DNA of 7,290 nucleotides from NCBI GenBank assembly GCA_010027105.1, contig RGVT01000131.1, positions 1 to 7,290 of the forward strand, given 5' to 3'. Made by a program: the position numbers and the translations under genes. Origin of the DNA: Planctomycetia bacterium. GTDB taxonomy: Bacteria; Planctomycetota; Planctomycetia; Pirellulales; UBA1268. Under the pieces are notes generated by a model that was not told the origin of the DNA, searched no databases, and was given only the letters and a program-made list of their open reading frames with translations. How positions within the stretch are numbered: position 1 is the stretch's first letter; each line of letters opens with the position of its first letter. Of the stretch, positions 1 through 6,222 are shown one piece after another.

Positions 1-819
1 TCGGACGGCGAAGATCGAACTGTCGCCGGCCGGGATCCAGTCGCCGGTCATGATCGGCGGCTCGGCCGCTCCGAGCACGAGGAGGCCGTCGGGAGCGAGC
101 AGCCGCTCGAGCGTCGCCACGACGCGGGCCCGGGCCGCAGGCGTCAGGTAGATCAGCAGGTTGCGGCACAACACGACGTCGTACGGGCCGCGACCGGCCC
201 CGAGGGTCTCACCGAGGAGCGACTCGTCGAGGAGGTTCGCCCAGGCGAATCGCACGAGCCGCCGCACGTGTTCGTCGAGCACCGACGCCTGGCCCTCGCG
301 GTGGAACCAGCGGTCGCGGAACGAGAGGTCGGCGTTGCGGAACGCGTTGGCCGTGTACCGCGCCTCGCGGGCCCGCGCGAGGGCGGCGCGGCTGACGTCG
401 ACGGCGTCGATCGTGAACTGCCCGGGTGCGAGACCCGCCTCCAGCAGGCCGATGGCGACGGAGTAGGGCTCCTCGCCCGCGGCGCAGGGCGCGCTCAGGA
501 CGCGGAGCGGTCCGCGGCCGGGCAGCGCGGCCCGGGACCGGGCGAACCTGGCGACGAACCCGAACACCTGCGGATCGCGGAAGAACCAGCTCTCGCCGAC
601 GACCACCTCTTCGACGAGGAGGTCGCGTTCCGCGGGGTCGGCGGCCGCGCGGTCGACGAGGGCCGCCGGGTCGGGGATTCCGAGGGCTTCCATCCGGCTG
701 CGGACCGCCCGGGCGATCGCGGGCGAACCGATGGTGTCGGGGTCGAGCCCGATCCAGCGGGCGAGCAGGTCTTCCGCGGCGGGCAGGGGCGGCGGGTCGT
801 GGGGGGGCGCCGTGTTCAT
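1..819 (-). CDS. cheR: CheR-type chemoreceptor glutamate methyltransferase (WspC-like), 3' end outside window
   Basis: This is an S-adenosylmethionine-dependent methyltransferase that methylates glutamates on the cytoplasmic bundle of chemoreceptors, here presumably the adjacent receptor. I translated 273 codons from ATG 819 to the left edge without a stop. The helical N-terminal domain covers about residues 15-75. The CheR-family block GESWFFRDPQVF (75-86) follows, then the SAM-binding loop LRVLSAPCAAGEEPYS (105-120), an acidic strand end DAVDVS (138-143) and the DVVLCRNLLIYL motif (214-225). The EVVVGESWFFRD wording resembles WspC/FrzF-type CheR proteins, which often carry C-terminal TPR repeats; whether this one does cannot be seen. 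The start ATG overlaps the cheW stop as ATGA, and a GGAG (830-833) lies 10 nt upstream, so translational coupling is likely. A run of seven C falls in codons 4-6. Family assignment is firm; the Wsp subtype is inference. Confidence 0.93.
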   Translation of the reverse strand, partial: MNTAPPHDPPPLPAAEDLLARWIGLDPDTIGSPAIARAVRSRMEALGIPDPAALVDRAAADPAERDLLVEEVVVGESWFFRDPQVFGFVARFARSRAALPGRGPLRVLSAPCAAGEEPYSVAIGLLEAGLAPGQFTIDAVDVSRAALARAREARYTANAFRNADLSFRDRWFHREGQASVLDEHVRRLVRFAWANLLDESLLGETLGAGRGPYDVVLCRNLLIYLTPAARARVVATLERLLAPDGLLVLGAAEPPIMTGDWIPAGDSSIFAVR

Positions 820-1289
820 GTCCCGACGGCTCCGGAGGCCACCGTCGCGAGACCCGCGAGCAGGTCGTCCGGCAGCAGTCGCTCCACCACCACCATCTGC
901 ACCGTCGTGCCCCCGAGCCTCACGAGGCGGCCGAGGAAGGGGACCGTGCCCGAGGAGGGCGCGACGGGATCGGTCTCGGCGGCCTCCTCGATCGAGATCA
1001 CGTCGTCGGCCACGAGCCCCAGCCGCATCGCCCCGGCAAGCCCGCCGGGCGCGAACTCGACCACGATCACCCGCGTGCTGAGCCGGCCCCCGGTCCGCCC
1101 CGCCGCGGCCCCGAACCGGCTGGCGAGGTCGACGAGCGGCACCATGCGACCGCGGTAGGTGAAGACGCCCGCCATGTAGTCGGGCAGGAGCGGCAGCGGC
1201 CGGGCCGGCACCAGCGGCAGCACCTCGACCACCGTCCGCGCGGGGATGGCATAGGGCTGGCCGGCGACGGTGAAGGCGAGGATGTGCAT
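816..1289 (-). CDS. cheW: CheW-like chemosensory adaptor protein (WspB-like)
   Basis: This 157-residue single-domain CheW protein would link the receptor to a CheA kinase in the cytoplasmic signalling array. The fold is recognisable in order: an opening strand HILAFTVAGQPYAIP (2-16), the VVEVLPLVPARPLPLLPDYMAGVF stretch (about 20-43; conserved hydrophobic positions and the G before the following strand), YRGRMVPLVDLASRFG (45-60) and the later strands TRVIVVEF and RLGLVADDVISIEE. Length is normal for CheW. The VVEVLPLV...PLP wording is closer to Wsp-type CheW proteins than to the enteric one, but this is by eye. It begins 15 bp after the receptor stop and overlaps cheR by 4 bp, so all three are surely cotranscribed. 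No Shine-Dalgarno sequence is visible before ATG 1289. No CheA-like or receiver domain is fused to it. Confidence 0.93.
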   Translation of the reverse strand: MHILAFTVAGQPYAIPARTVVEVLPLVPARPLPLLPDYMAGVFTYRGRMVPLVDLASRFGAAAGRTGGRLSTRVIVVEFAPGGLAGAMRLGLVADDVISIEEAAETDPVAPSSGTVPFLGRLVRLGGTTVQMVVVERLLPDDLLAGLATVASGAVGT

Positions 1290-1304
1290 GGGACGCGGCC
1301 CGCG

Positions 1305-3365
1305 TCAGACGGTGAAGCGGGAGACCTCCTCCTTGAGGTCGCCGACCGCCTCCCGCAGGTGGATCGTGGCGCTGTTGAAGTCGTCGAGCGAGGCGGCGGT
1401 GCGCGACGCACCTTCCGCGAGCCGCACCATCGCCTCACGGATCTGCTCGGCCCCCTGCGACTGCGCCCGCATGCCCTCGGTGACCTGCCCGAACCGGCCG
1501 GAGATGCCCTGCACGGCCTCGATGATCTGTCCGAGCTTGCCGGCGATCCCGCCGATCTCGCGGACGCCCCCCCGCACCTGCTCGGCGAACTTGTCCATCT
1601 CCATCACGCCCGCCGACACGGCGTACTGCATCTCCTTCACCATCCGCTCGATGTCGAGCGAGGCCACGGCGGTCTGGTCGGCGAGGCGGCGGATCTCCCG
1701 CGCCACCACGAGGAAGCCGAGCCCGTACTCCCCCGCCTTCTCCGCCTCGATGGCGGCGTTGATCGAGAGCAGGTTCGTCTGGTCGGCCACCTTGGTGATC
1801 GTCGTCACCGCGAGGTTGATGGTGGCCGCGCGTTCGCTGATCACGGCGAGTTTCGCGCCGAACGAGGTGGTGCTCTCGGCGAGCTGCCGCATGGTCGCGT
1901 CCATGCCCGAGAGGTTGCCGCGGCCCTCCGCCGCCATCTGGCCGGTGTGGGCCGCCATGTCGTTGACCTCGGTCATCGTGCGCACCAGCTCCTGGCTCGT
2001 GACGGAGATCTCCTTCACGGCGGCCACCGCCTCGCTCGTCGAGGCGCCGTAGTCGGCGATCACCTGCTGCTGCTCGCTGCTCGTGGCCTGGATGGCCGTC
2101 GCCGTCGAGATCAGGGCCACCGACGACCGCTGGATGCGGCCGATCAGGCCGCGAAGATCGTTGTTCATGGTCTGGATCGCGGTCAGGAGCGCCCCCGTCT
2201 CGTCGTCGCCCGCCGCGCCGACGTCGGCCCGCAGGTCGCCGCCGGCCACCTGACGGGCCACGGCCACGGCGGTGCGGATCGGCGCCGAGATGGTGCGGGC
2301 CACGGCCAGCGCGGCGACGGTCACGCCGAGAATCGTGGCGAGCGACAGGCCGATGATCGCGTTGCGCTGGAAGTTGACCAGTGCGAACGCCTCGTCGGCA
2401 TCCTGCTTGACGGTCATCCCCCAGCGGAAGCTGGGCAGGTAGCACCAGGCCGCGACCACCTCCTCCCCCCGATAGTCGTGGAGGACGCCGTAGCCGCGGG
2501 CGCCGCTGGCCGCCCGCTGCGTGGCGACGCCCTGCGCGCCGCCGAGCGGGATCTGCAGCCGGAAGGCCGCGTCCGGGGCGTGCCGCAGCGGCGAGGTGAC
2601 GAGCACCGTCGCCCCCTGCTGCTCGCCGGTCACGACCTCGCCGGTGCGGCCGAGGCCGCTGCGATCGGCGATCACCTGCCAGACCCGCTCGGGTCCGAGC
2701 CCCAGGGCGAGCACCCCCGCGACGCGGCCCCGCGAAAAGACGGGGCTGGTGACGAAGGCCAGCGGCCGCTGGCCGCCGCCATAGACCTGGAAGCCGGAGA
2801 GATCCGACTGCAGCAGCGTGCGGGAGCGGTCGAAGCCGGCCGCCAGTTCCGACGAGGCCAGCCCGCCCGACTGCAGCGAAGCACCCACCGGAAACCGCTT
2901 CTCCAGCGAGAACACGATGTGGCCCGCGGGATCGAGCAGGAGCACCTCCGAGTAGCCGAACGAACTGGCCGCGTACCCGAGGAACTCCTCGACTGGCCCC
3001 GCGTCGGGAGCGGGCCCGCCGCCACGGCCCTCGTCGGGCGCCACCCCCCGGGCTGCCGGCGCCGCGAGGTCGCCGACGGCCCTCACCACCGACGGCGCCC
3101 GGGCGATCGCCATGCCGTCCCGCACCCGCTCGATGGCGTAGGCCTCGAGTTCGCCCGCCTTGGCGGCCGCGATCTGGACGAGGTTGTTGCGGACCGAATT
3201 CTCGAGCGCCCTCGTGGCGATCCGGGCGGTGATCGCCGTGAGGATCGCGCACGGAATGAGCGCGATCACGAGGAACCAGAACAGCAGCCGCCCCGCGATC
3301 GACCGCTGCATGGCGTGCGGTCCGGAGGGGAGCGGTGCCGGGAAGCTCGCGTCGAGTGGGCTCAT
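1305..3365 (-). CDS. Methyl-accepting chemotaxis receptor, WspA-type signalling tip, large periplasmic Cache-like domain
   Basis: This 686-residue transmembrane chemoreceptor has TM1 at about 27-49, a periplasmic region of about 285 residues (50-335), TM2 at about 336-358, HAMP at about 359-411 and a cytoplasmic coiled-coil bundle to the C-terminus. The periplasmic part has Cache-like wording (EVLLLDPAGHIVFSLEKRF, 140-158, followed by a variable loop), so a double Cache fold is probable. The hairpin tip reads TKVADQTNLLSINAAIEAEK (524-543), then AGEYGLGFLVVAREIRRLAD. The EKAGEYG form and the continuation DIERMVKEMQ...AVSAGVMEMDKFAEQVR match WspA receptors rather than enteric ones. Candidate methylation sites include the EQQQ at 430-433. 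There is no CheR-docking pentapeptide; the protein ends RFTV. I chose ATG 3365, 20 bp after the upstream stop; ATG 3311 (MQRSIAG) is an alternative that would trim 18 residues before TM1. The same frame stays open far upstream to 5057, but that stretch is a shadow of the neighbouring gene. Confidence 0.93.
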   Translation of the reverse strand: MSPLDASFPAPLPSGPHAMQRSIAGRLLFWFLVIALIPCAILTAITARIATRALENSVRNNLVQIAAAKAGELEAYAIERVRDGMAIARAPSVVRAVGDLAAPAARGVAPDEGRGGGPAPDAGPVEEFLGYAASSFGYSEVLLLDPAGHIVFSLEKRFPVGASLQSGGLASSELAAGFDRSRTLLQSDLSGFQVYGGGQRPLAFVTSPVFSRGRVAGVLALGLGPERVWQVIADRSGLGRTGEVVTGEQQGATVLVTSPLRHAPDAAFRLQIPLGGAQGVATQRAASGARGYGVLHDYRGEEVVAAWCYLPSFRWGMTVKQDADEAFALVNFQRNAIIGLSLATILGVTVAALAVARTISAPIRTAVAVARQVAGGDLRADVGAAGDDETGALLTAIQTMNNDLRGLIGRIQRSSVALISTATAIQATSSEQQQVIADYGASTSEAVAAVKEISVTSQELVRTMTEVNDMAAHTGQMAAEGRGNLSGMDATMRQLAESTTSFGAKLAVISERAATINLAVTTITKVADQTNLLSINAAIEAEKAGEYGLGFLVVAREIRRLADQTAVASLDIERMVKEMQYAVSAGVMEMDKFAEQVRGGVREIGGIAGKLGQIIEAVQGISGRFGQVTEGMRAQSQGAEQIREAMVRLAEGASRTAASLDDFNSATIHLREAVGDLKEEVSRFTV

Positions 3366-3385
3366 GGTGGCGTTCGCCTGCGTGG

Positions 3386-4753
3386 TCAGGGTGCGGGCGG
3401 CGGGGCCGGACGGCCCGGCGCGTCGATTCCCGCCGTATTGACCCAGGATCCTCCCCAGCGGCGCTGGAGGTCGGCCACGAATTCCTCCCACGCCTCGCGG
3501 GAGCGGGAGAGCGGGAACGGCACCGGGCGGACGGCCGTGCGACTGGTCCACACGATGTCGAACTGCCCGTCCGGCCGGATTCTCCCGATCGAGACGGGCC
3601 GCCACGTGTGCTGCGTGATGGCGTCGATCGAGATGATCCCCTCCGGCGCGTCGAGGCTCTGGAACCGCAGGGCGTTGCGCACCTGGTGCACCTCCGTGGT
3701 GCCGGCCTCGCGGACCGCCTGGGCCCAGAGCCGCACGCTGTCGTAGGCCGCCGCGATCACATCCGACGTGGTGCGGTCGCCGCCGTAGCGGGCCTTGAAG
3801 CTCCGCACGAACGACTGGTTTTCCGGGCGGTCGATGCTCTGGAAGTAGTTCCAGGCGGCGTAATGGCCGGCGAAGTCCTCGCGGGCGCCGGTGCGCAGCT
3901 CGTCCTCGGCCACCGAGAACGTCACGACCGGCATCTCCTCCGGCCGCACGCCCGCGGCCCGCAGCGCGCGGGCGAAGGCCAGCGCCGAGTCGCCGACCAC
4001 GGCGCTCAGGACGACGTCGGGTCGGGCGGCGACGATCTCCCGCACCGCGGCGTCGACGGCGGTGCTGCCGTACGGGATGTACGCCTCTCCCACCCGCTCG
4101 GCGCCGAGGCCGGCGAGCTGGTCGGAGATGATCGCATTGACGCAGTGGGGCCAGATGTAGTCGGACCCGACGAGGAAGAAGCGGCGTGCGCCGAGCGTGT
4201 TGTGGCACCACTGCACCGCCGGCGTGATCTGCTGGTTGGGGGCGGCGCCCGTGTAGACGACGTTCGGCGACTGCTCGAGGCCCTCGTAGGCCATCGGATA
4301 GACGAGCAGATGGTCGGCCGCCTCCACGACGGGCAGCACGCTCTTGCGGCTGGCGCTCGTCCAGCATCCGAACACCACGGCCGCGTGGTCGTCGCGGATC
4401 AGCTTCTCGGCCTGGCGGGCGAACGTCGGCGGGTCGGACGCACCGTCGGCGATCACCCAGCGGACCGGCCGGCCCAGGATCCCGCCGCCGGCGTTGATCT
4501 CCTCGAGCGCCAGCACCTCGGCGTCGATCATCGACTTCTCGCTGACCGCCATGGGGCCGGTCTGGGAGTGGAGCAGGCCCACGACGATCGGCCGCCGGTC
4601 GACGAGGAGCCGGTCGGAGGCGAGCCAGCCGAGCCCCGCGAGCGCCGCCAGGCCGATCAGCCACGGCCAGCGGCGCGGACGCCCGCCGCGCGCGGCCCAT
4701 GCCCCGTCGGTCGGAACGCCGGGCACGGTGGACGGAAGGGAGGCGGGGGGCAT
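3386..4753 (-). CDS. Membrane-anchored UrtA/AmiC-type substrate-binding protein (urea/short-amide binding family)
   Basis: This 455-residue periplasmic binding protein belongs to the branched-chain amino acid/amide group (Peripla_BP_5), closest by eye to UrtA of urea ABC transporters. Diagnostic stretches are VVGLLHSQTGPMAVSEKS (57-74), LALEEINAGGGILG (81-94), FGCWTSASRKSVLPVVE (128-144), YTGAAPNQQITPAVQW (167-182), FFLVGSDYIWP (192-202) and GHYAAWNYFQS. A hydrophobic segment WPWLIGLAALAGLGWLA (about 29-45) follows basic residues and about 25 Pro/Gly-rich residues. There is no lipobox cysteine and no obvious signal peptidase site, so it is probably a signal anchor facing the periplasm. The C-terminus is Pro-rich (PGRPAPPPAP). 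It heads the operon, 20 bp before the receptor, and no permease or ATPase genes are visible. A sensory role as ligand-presenting partner of the receptor is inferred from this context; the true ligand is unknown. No Shine-Dalgarno sequence precedes ATG 4753. Confidence 0.9.
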   Translation of the reverse strand: MPPASLPSTVPGVPTDGAWAARGGRPRRWPWLIGLAALAGLGWLASDRLLVDRRPIVVGLLHSQTGPMAVSEKSMIDAEVLALEEINAGGGILGRPVRWVIADGASDPPTFARQAEKLIRDDHAAVVFGCWTSASRKSVLPVVEAADHLLVYPMAYEGLEQSPNVVYTGAAPNQQITPAVQWCHNTLGARRFFLVGSDYIWPHCVNAIISDQLAGLGAERVGEAYIPYGSTAVDAAVREIVAARPDVVLSAVVGDSALAFARALRAAGVRPEEMPVVTFSVAEDELRTGAREDFAGHYAAWNYFQSIDRPENQSFVRSFKARYGGDRTTSDVIAAAYDSVRLWAQAVREAGTTEVHQVRNALRFQSLDAPEGIISIDAITQHTWRPVSIGRIRPDGQFDIVWTSRTAVRPVPFPLSRSREAWEEFVADLQRRWGGSWVNTAGIDAPGRPAPPPAP

Positions 4754-4804
4754 CGTGGTCGTCCGGAATGGCGGCGGACCGTTCGGGCGCGATCCACCAC
4801 CTCA

Positions 4805-4834
4805 ATCTTTGCCCACCTTTCCCGACCGGGCGAA
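4805..4834 (-). promoter_or_regulatory. Weak candidate promoter for the chemosensory operon
   Basis: Read on the minus strand, TTCGCC (4834-4829) and AAAGAT (4810-4805) are separated by 18 bp. Each matches only about three of six consensus bases. Transcription would start some 45 bp before ATG 4753. The AT-rich context and position are the only support; the T6 run at about 4850 (A6 on this strand) would lie upstream like an UP element. This is a guess. Confidence 0.18.
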
Positions 4835-4898
4835 TCCGGGGCCGAGATTTTTTCGCGCACCGGCCGAACCGCTCCGACCCGCACCACCGTCTCGCCGG

Positions 4899-4927
4899 TG
4901 GCGATGGCCGCCGGCAAGGGGTATATT
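4899..4927 (+). promoter_or_regulatory. Candidate promoter for the sigma-54 activator gene
   Basis: TATATT at 4922-4927 is a good -10 match (five of six to TATAAT) and stands out in GC-rich sequence. The hexamer 17 bp upstream, TGGCGA (4899-4904), matches the -35 consensus at only three positions. Transcription would begin near 4934, leaving a leader of about 29 nt to ATG 4963 or 113 nt to ATG 5047. Confidence 0.4.
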
Positions 4928-4962
4928 GTCGAGGCGGTTTTCCGGGCGGAACGGCCGCGAGC

Positions 4963-6222
4963 ATGGTCGGTCCGCCCCCACCGCCGACCCGCGACGGCGG
5001 TGCCCCCCCCGGTGCCGCCGTCGGCTCCGAACCTCCGGCCCGGCGCATGGCATCCACCGCAGAGCAACGTGGTCGGGCGTTCTCGCTCGAGCGGATCGCG
5101 GGCGTGTCGCCGTGGGCCGACCAGGTGAGGCGGGCGATCGGGCTCGTCGCCGCCCATCAATCGAGCGTCCTCGTTCTGGGGCCGAGCGGCACCGGCAAGG
5201 AACTCATCGCCCGTGCGATCCATGCCTCGGGCGGGCGGGCCGGCAAACCCTTCATTCCGGTCGATTGTGCCGTGACCACCGGCACGCTGTTCGCGAGCCA
5301 CATGTTCGGGCACGTCAAGGGTTCGTTCACGGGCGCCACGTCGTCGACGCTCGGCTGCTTCCGCGCGGCCCATGGCGGTACGATCTTTCTCGACGAGATC
5401 GGCGAGATGGAGCTCGAACTGCAGGCCAAGCTGCTGCGCGTCCTGCAGCAGCGCACGGTGGTGCCGGTCGGCAGCCACGAGGAGATCCCGGTCGACGTAC
5501 GGATCGTCGCCGCCACGAACCGCGACCTCGGCCGCGAGGTGACCGCGGGACGGTTTCGCGAGGACCTCTATTACCGGCTGAACGTCGTCACGATCCGCAC
5601 GCTGCCCCTGCGGGATCGGCCCGAGGACGTGCCGGTGCTCGCCGGCCGCTACCTCGCGGAACTCGCCGCGCGGCACGGCATGCCCACCTGCACGCTCGCG
5701 CCCGCCGCCATCGGGGTGCTGCAGGCCTACGCCTGGCCGGGCAACGTGCGCGAACTGGAAAACGTCCTGGAGCGGGCGGTGATGTTTTCATCGGGCGACG
5801 AGATCGACCCCGAGGCGCTCTCCGGGTTCATGGCCGCCGACGCGGCCGCGGCGTGCCCGCCGCCCGCGACGACCGGTTCACGCAGCCCTGCCGCGGACGT
5901 GTCGCCGCTCGTGCAGGCCGCGGCCCAGGGCATCCTCTCGTCGACGTCCCTGCCCGGCGTCTTTCGCGTCGAGCCGGCGGTCAAGCCGGCGGCGCCGGCC
6001 GCGCCGAGAGAGGCCGCGACGGCGGCTGCGGACCAGTGGCCCACGCTGGCCGACGTCGAGCGTGTGCACCTCGAGCGCACGCTCGCCGCCACGATGCACA
6101 ACAAGTCGCTGGCGGCGAAAATGCTCGGAATCGACCGTTCCGTCCTGCGCCGCAAGCTGCAGCGTCACGGCATCGACCTCGCCGGCGGCGGAGCGGACGC
6201 GGGGCCCTCAGCCGGCACGTGA
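4963..6222 (+). CDS. Sigma-54-dependent transcriptional activator (AAA+ and Fis-type HTH), no sensory domain
   Basis: This 419-residue enhancer-binding protein would remodel sigma-54 RNA polymerase by ATP hydrolysis. In order: a Pro/Gly-rich leader (1-28), a short segment with FSLERIAGVSPW (40-51), Walker A GPSGTGKE (73-80), the sigma-54 contact loop GSFTGA (120-125), Walker B GTIFLDEIGE (139-148), sensor I ATNRD (184-188), arginine-finger region FREDLYYRLN (198-207) and sensor II WPGNVRELENV (258-268). An Ala/Pro-rich linker of about 80 residues precedes the Fis-like HTH LADVERVHLERTL...NKSLAAKMLGIDRSVLRRKL (about 362-399). No receiver, GAF, PAS or FHA domain is present, as in PspF. The loop has Ser for the usual Ala, and the preceding ELFGHEKG is replaced by HMFGHVKG. 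ATG 5047 (MASTAEQ) is an equally possible start. Divergent placement suggests, but does not prove, control of the chemosensory operon. Confidence 0.9.
   Translation: MVGPPPPPTRDGGAPPGAAVGSEPPARRMASTAEQRGRAFSLERIAGVSPWADQVRRAIGLVAAHQSSVLVLGPSGTGKELIARAIHASGGRAGKPFIPVDCAVTTGTLFASHMFGHVKGSFTGATSSTLGCFRAAHGGTIFLDEIGEMELELQAKLLRVLQQRTVVPVGSHEEIPVDVRIVAATNRDLGREVTAGRFREDLYYRLNVVTIRTLPLRDRPEDVPVLAGRYLAELAARHGMPTCTLAPAAIGVLQAYAWPGNVRELENVLERAVMFSSGDEIDPEALSGFMAADAAAACPPPATTGSRSPAADVSPLVQAAAQGILSSTSLPGVFRVEPAVKPAAPAAPREAATAAADQWPTLADVERVHLERTLAATMHNKSLAAKMLGIDRSVLRRKLQRHGIDLAGGGADAGPSAGT

Larger units (their letters stand above)
4754..4962. promoter_or_regulatory. Divergent intergenic region between the chemosensory operon and the sigma-54 activator gene
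   Basis: These 209 bp separate two divergently transcribed genes and should contain the promoters for both. Against a GC-rich background it has three AT-richer patches: around 4804-4820, a T6 run in GAGATTTTTTCG near 4848-4854, and TATATT at 4922-4927. I see no convincing sigma-54 -24/-12 element and no clear operator palindrome. The extent is firm on the minus-strand side and depends on the chosen start (4963 versus 5047) on the plus-strand side. Confidence 0.6.

Noticed and set aside
426..3746. Very long open frame on the plus strand across the cheR, cheW and receptor genes (1106 codons)
   Set aside because: It is antisense to genes with clear domain motifs. Its translation is Arg/Gly/His/Asp-rich low-complexity sequence with no recognisable domain, typical of the mirror frame of a GC-rich gene.
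4824..4854. GC-rich short hairpin followed by T6 on the plus strand, as an intrinsic terminator
   Set aside because: The stem is only about four base pairs and no plus-strand gene ends upstream of it. It is better explained as an AT-rich promoter-region element.
4699..4962. Earlier ATG (4699) for the sigma-54 activator
   Set aside because: It would start inside the divergent binding-protein gene and read through the intergenic promoter region, encoding nonsense-like sequence before the conserved domain.
3366..5057. In-frame upstream extension of the receptor reading frame
   Set aside because: The extension overlaps the substrate-binding protein in another frame and is Arg/Pro/Gly-rich without homology. 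The receptor begins naturally just before TM1.
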